Positions 6,177 through 8,208 of a DNA stretch of 8,208 nucleotides are shown one piece after another. Source of the stretch: Flavobacteriaceae bacterium (GTDB taxonomy: Bacteria > Bacteroidota > Bacteroidia > Flavobacteriales > Flavobacteriaceae); NCBI GenBank assembly GCA_023141985.1, contig JAGLKH010000056.1:1-8208 (forward strand), in the 5' to 3' direction. The first letter of the stretch is position 1. Each line of letters opens with the position of its first letter. The translations under genes and the position numbers were made by a program. A model generated the notes under the pieces. It did not search any database. It saw nothing but the letters and a program-made list of their open reading frames with translations, and was not told where the DNA came from.

Positions 6177-7225
6177 TGACAACAATAAAAAAAAAATTAA
6201 GTGTCCTGGATAGTTATTTAACCCTATGGATATTTATAGCCATGGCATTAGGTGTTGGGATAGGTTATTTTTTACCGTCATTTTCAGAAGTAATAGACTC
6301 TTTCAGTAGCGGAACCACTAATATTCCCATTGCCATAGGACTCATTGTGATGATGTATCCACCATTGGCAAAAGTGGATTACAAACTCTTACCTAAGGTC
6401 TTTAAAAATGTAAAGATCCTTTCAATTTCATTAGTATTAAACTGGGTCATTGGTCCTGTGTTGATGTTCGTTTTAGCCATTACATTCTTACAAGACTATC
6501 CCGAGTATATGGTAGGATTGATATTAATTGGTTTGGCTCGTTGCATTGCAATGGTTTTAGTTTGGAACGACCTTGCCGAAGGAAGCAGCGAATATGGTGC
6601 AGGTTTAGTAGCGTTAAACAGTATTTTCCAGGTATTTGCATATAGTTTCTATGCGTGGTTATTTATTACAGTACTTCCACCATATTTTGGTTTTGAAGGT
6701 GCTATTGTAGATATTTCTATTGCAACTATTGCCGAAAGTGTAGCTATTTATTTAGGAATACCTTTTGTTTTAGGTATTTTAAGCCGATTGATCTTTGTGA
6801 AATTAAAAGGAGAAGAATGGTACACAAAAAAATTTATTCCTGTTATTTCTCCGTTAACTCTAATGGCTTTATTATTCACAATTGTTGTCATGTTTTCTTT
6901 AAAAGGCGAACTGATAGTTGAAATCCCTATGGACGTATTAATTATAGCAGTACCTCTTTTAATATATTTTACATTAATGTTCTTTATTGCTTTTTTCTTT
7001 AGTAAGCTAATTGGAGCAGAGTATAAAACAAATGCAGCAATAGCATTTACAGCAGCAGGAAATAATTTTGAACTGGCAATTGCTGTAGCTATTTCGGTTT
7101 TCGGATTAAACTCCGGTCAGGCCTTTGCAGGAGTTATAGGTCCTTTAGTTGAAGTTCCTGCACTAATTCTATTGGTAAGAGTTGCTTTTTGGCTGAAGAA
7201 GAAATATTATAAATTAGAAGCATAG
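6176..7225 (+). CDS. acr3: ACR3 family arsenite efflux transporter
   Basis: This 349-residue inner-membrane protein of the BART superfamily extrudes As(III), driven by the proton motive force. The hydrophobic pattern fits about ten transmembrane helices, at roughly 15-34, 48-66, 80-104, 110-130, 140-167, 180-206, 219-242, 253-277, 284-309 and 316-341. The two residues known to be essential in studied Acr3 proteins are visible: the conserved Cys (Cys123 in [17 protein letters not shown]) and the conserved Glu (Glu299 in [12 protein letters not shown]). Length is normal for the family. It is the last gene of the arsR-arsM-arsC-acr3 set and starts one base inside the arsC stop codon. Some databases call this gene arsB, but it is not related to the ArsB of E. 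coli. No clear terminator follows. Confidence 0.96.
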   Translation: MTTIKKKLSVLDSYLTLWIFIAMALGVGIGYFLPSFSEVIDSFSSGTTNIPIAIGLIVMMYPPLAKVDYKLLPKVFKNVKILSISLVLNWVIGPVLMFVLAITFLQDYPEYMVGLILIGLARCIAMVLVWNDLAEGSSEYGAGLVALNSIFQVFAYSFYAWLFITVLPPYFGFEGAIVDISIATIAESVAIYLGIPFVLGILSRLIFVKLKGEEWYTKKFIPVISPLTLMALLFTIVVMFSLKGELIVEIPMDVLIIAVPLLIYFTLMFFIAFFFSKLIGAEYKTNAAIAFTAAGNNFELAIAVAISVFGLNSGQAFAGVIGPLVEVPALILLVRVAFWLKKKYYKLEA

Positions 7226-7409
7226 CGTCATTGAAGACATGCTGTAATCGACAATAACTGATCCAAAAGGGGAGCTAAAAAGGCATAAAAAACCCATAAC
7301 AAAGCTGTGAGTTCTTGCGAAAATAATCTAACGGACAGCATACTATAATAATACTTTTTAACATATTTTTAAACCCATTTCATATAGATTTACTACATTT
7401 GTTTTAATA
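7226..7409. other. 184-base intergenic region between acr3 and the HYC_CC_PP gene
   Basis: No gene is supported. A modest hairpin straddles the acr3 stop: AGCAT (7219-7223) and GTC (7227-7229) pair with GAC (7236-7238) and ATGCT (7239-7243), leaving a 3-base bulge. It has no T-run after it, so it is not a standard terminator. ATGCTGT (7239-7245) is also complementary to ACAGCAT (7335-7341), giving an alternative long-range pairing. The middle, about 7265-7340, is noticeably richer in G and C than the flanks but I recognise nothing in it. The last 20 bases hold the next promoter. Confidence 0.55.
7394..7401 (+). promoter_or_regulatory. Bacteroidota -7 promoter element before the HYC_CC_PP gene
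   Basis: TACATTTG is an exact match to the TAnnTTTG -7 consensus of Bacteroidota primary sigma promoters. I see no good TTTG -33 partner; the nearest T-rich tract is 7366-7370. The element ends only 8 bases before the ATG at 7410, so transcription would start at or within a few bases of the start codon. The separate promoter suggests that the second metal unit is transcribed apart from the ars operon. Confidence 0.5.
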
Positions 7410-7826
7410 ATGAAAGCATTTTTTAAAAATATTGCCTCTGTATTTTTAGCATTTTTAGTGCTATTCTCTACAATGTCATTTACTATAAGTGAGCATTATT
7501 GTGGTGATGTTATGGTTGCGCGCTCGCTTTTCTCTAAAGCGGAATCTTGTGGTATGGATTTTCAAAAACAATCTCAAAATGAAGGTTGTAATATTTTAAA
7601 AAAGAATTGTTGTAAAGATGTTGTAAAACAATTTGAAGGGCAGGATGAGTTAAAGATTTCTTTCGATAAACTTACATTAGATCAACAGATATTTGTTGCT
7701 TCATTCATATATTCTTACTTAAATCTATTTGAAGCATTAGAAGAAAAACCTAATGCATTTAACGATTACCCACCTCCTCTTATAGTCAGGAACATACACA
7801 AACTTGACCAGGTATATTTAATTTGA
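7410..7826 (+). CDS. HYC_CC_PP family small exported Cys-rich protein
   Basis: This 138-residue protein has an N-terminal signal peptide (Lys-containing start, hydrophobic core VFLAFLVLFSTMSF, about residues 11-24). It shows the three landmarks that name the HYC_CC_PP family of Flavobacteriia: His29-Tyr30-Cys31, the pair Cys67-Cys68 in KKNCCKD, and Pro121-Pro123 in DYPPPLI. Further cysteines are at 47 and 60, giving five in the mature part, alongside His29. The family has no established biochemical role as far as I know. Its members often precede RND heavy-metal efflux genes, as here, where a CusA-type gene follows 105 bases downstream. A periplasmic metal-binding or sensing role is therefore reasonable but inferred. 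Its TGA stop is the first pairing element of the structured spacer that follows. Confidence 0.87.
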   Translation: MKAFFKNIASVFLAFLVLFSTMSFTISEHYCGDVMVARSLFSKAESCGMDFQKQSQNEGCNILKKNCCKDVVKQFEGQDELKISFDKLTLDQQIFVASFIYSYLNLFEALEEKPNAFNDYPPPLIVRNIHKLDQVYLI

Positions 7827-7925
7827 TTTTTAAACATTAGACGGTATTGTCCTATGGATGTATTCCATGAGGATATGTCGTATATTTATGTGTGTATAAC
7901 ACCAATGTCTAACTGTTTAAAATCA
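7824..7925 (+). other. Structured spacer: long bulged stem with inner hairpin before the RND pump gene
   Basis: The 105-base spacer before the RND gene is strongly self-complementary. The 5' arm 7824-7842 (TGA, five T, AAACA, TTAGAC) pairs with the 3' arm 7907-7925 (GTCTAA, C, TGTTT, AAAA, TCA), giving 18 base pairs with one bulged T and one bulged C. GGT (7843-7845) can continue the pairing with ACC (7901-7903). Inside is a second hairpin: TCCT plus ATGGA (7850-7858) pairs with TCCAT and AGGA (7864-7873), with a single bulged G and a TGTAT loop. A weak TTAT/ATAA hairpin (7886-7899) may make a third arm. No T-run follows, so it is not a classical terminator. The stem ends 6 bases before the ATG at 7932 and would cover the ribosome-binding region. 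It could be an mRNA control element or a small palindromic repeat. Confidence 0.6.
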
Positions 7926-7931
7926 TGATCA

Positions 7932-8208
7932 ATGCTAAATAAAAGCATAAAATTTCTAATAGAAAATAAACTTGTTGCAGTATTAATGCTCACCCTTTTT
8001 ATAGGTTGGGGAATTATAAATGCACCTTTTAATTGGGATACCGGATTTTTACCAAGTGATCCGGTAGCAGTAGATGCTATTCCGGATATTGGTGAAAATC
8101 AACAAATAGTCTTTACAAAATGGGATGGTCGCTCACCTCAGGATATTGAAGACCAAATCACCTATCCATTAACTACATCGTTGTTAGGGATTCCAGGAGT
8201 AAAAACCA
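7932..8208 (+). CDS. cusA: CusA/CzcA family heavy-metal efflux RND transporter, N-terminus (3' partial)
   Basis: The frame stays open from the ATG at 7932 to the window end, giving 92 codons of a protein that is usually over 1,000 residues. The N-terminal pattern is that of the HME-RND permeases. There is a short cytoplasmic start, the first transmembrane helix (about 14-30, VAVLMLTLFIGWGIINA), and then the porter-domain start: DPVAVDAIPDIGENQQIV, WDGRSPQDIEDQITYPLTT and LLGIPGV. The sequence VDAIPDI followed by EDQITYPL is a hallmark of CusA/CzcA proteins. Such a protein works in the inner membrane as the proton-driven pump of a tripartite complex and exports Cu(I)/Ag(I) or Zn/Co/Cd. Substrate residues lie outside the window, so the choice between cusA and czcA is uncertain. 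An earlier ATG at 7925 reaches a stop after five codons, so 7932 is the start. Confidence 0.9.
   Translation, partial: MLNKSIKFLIENKLVAVLMLTLFIGWGIINAPFNWDTGFLPSDPVAVDAIPDIGENQQIVFTKWDGRSPQDIEDQITYPLTTSLLGIPGVKT

Noticed and set aside
7219..7243. Hairpin over the acr3 stop codon considered as the ars operon terminator
   Set aside because: It has a 3-base bulge, a short GTC/GAC top stem and no following T-run.
7265..7345. G+C-richer stretch containing ATCTAAC (7326-7332), considered as an integron attC-like recombination site
   Set aside because: Only one core-like heptamer is present, without a properly placed GTTRRRY partner, a stem of the right form, or a nearby integrase.
1..8208. tRNA, rRNA, CRISPR array or insertion-sequence transposase
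   Set aside because: Reading both strands I saw no cloverleaf with a GGTTCGAATCC-type arm, no regularly spaced repeats with unique spacers, and no transposase or integrase motif.

Overview
The window is AT-rich throughout and looks like a chromosomal stretch from a flavobacterium (Bacteroidota). The evidence is the large FG-GAP/VCBS plus ASPIC/UnbV repeat protein, the HYC_CC_PP-type small secreted protein, -7 promoter elements of the TAnnTTTG form, weak Shine-Dalgarno use, and an ars operon of the arsR-arsM-arsC(LMW-PTPase type)-acr3 kind. All genes I can support lie on the + strand.

Layout: (1) bases 1-2292 are the 3' part of a large calcium-binding-repeat surface protein whose N-terminus is outside the window. 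(2) Bases 2357-2822 are a decayed second copy of the start of the ars operon. It keeps the non-coding block that lies upstream of arsR and about the first 108 codons of arsM. It has lost arsR with its promoter, and arsM is broken by an in-frame UGA, a 1-base deletion and 3' truncation. (3) Bases 2904-3989 are a class II Fic-domain (AMPylation-type) protein with a C-terminal winged helix, with operator-like repeats just upstream. (4) Bases 4183-7225 are the intact arsenic operon: a promoter with an overlapping ArsR-type dyad, then arsR, arsM, a thioredoxin-type arsenate reductase and the Acr3 arsenite pump. (5) From 7410 a second metal-handling unit begins: a small Cys-rich exported HYC_CC_PP protein, a roughly 100-base strongly self-complementary spacer, and the first 92 codons of a CusA/CzcA-type RND heavy-metal efflux pump that runs off the window.

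The arsenic genes form one logical pathway. ArsR senses As(III) and releases the promoter, the ArsC-like phosphatase-fold enzyme reduces As(V) to As(III), Acr3 exports As(III), and ArsM methylates it. The downstream unit probably exports copper, silver or another divalent metal, so the window is the core of a metal/metalloid resistance island. The most unusual points are the ars remnant and intact ars operon bracketing a Fic gene, and the structured spacer that pairs the stop codon region of the HYC_CC_PP gene with sequence just upstream of the RND pump start. I did not find an obviously new multi-gene system.
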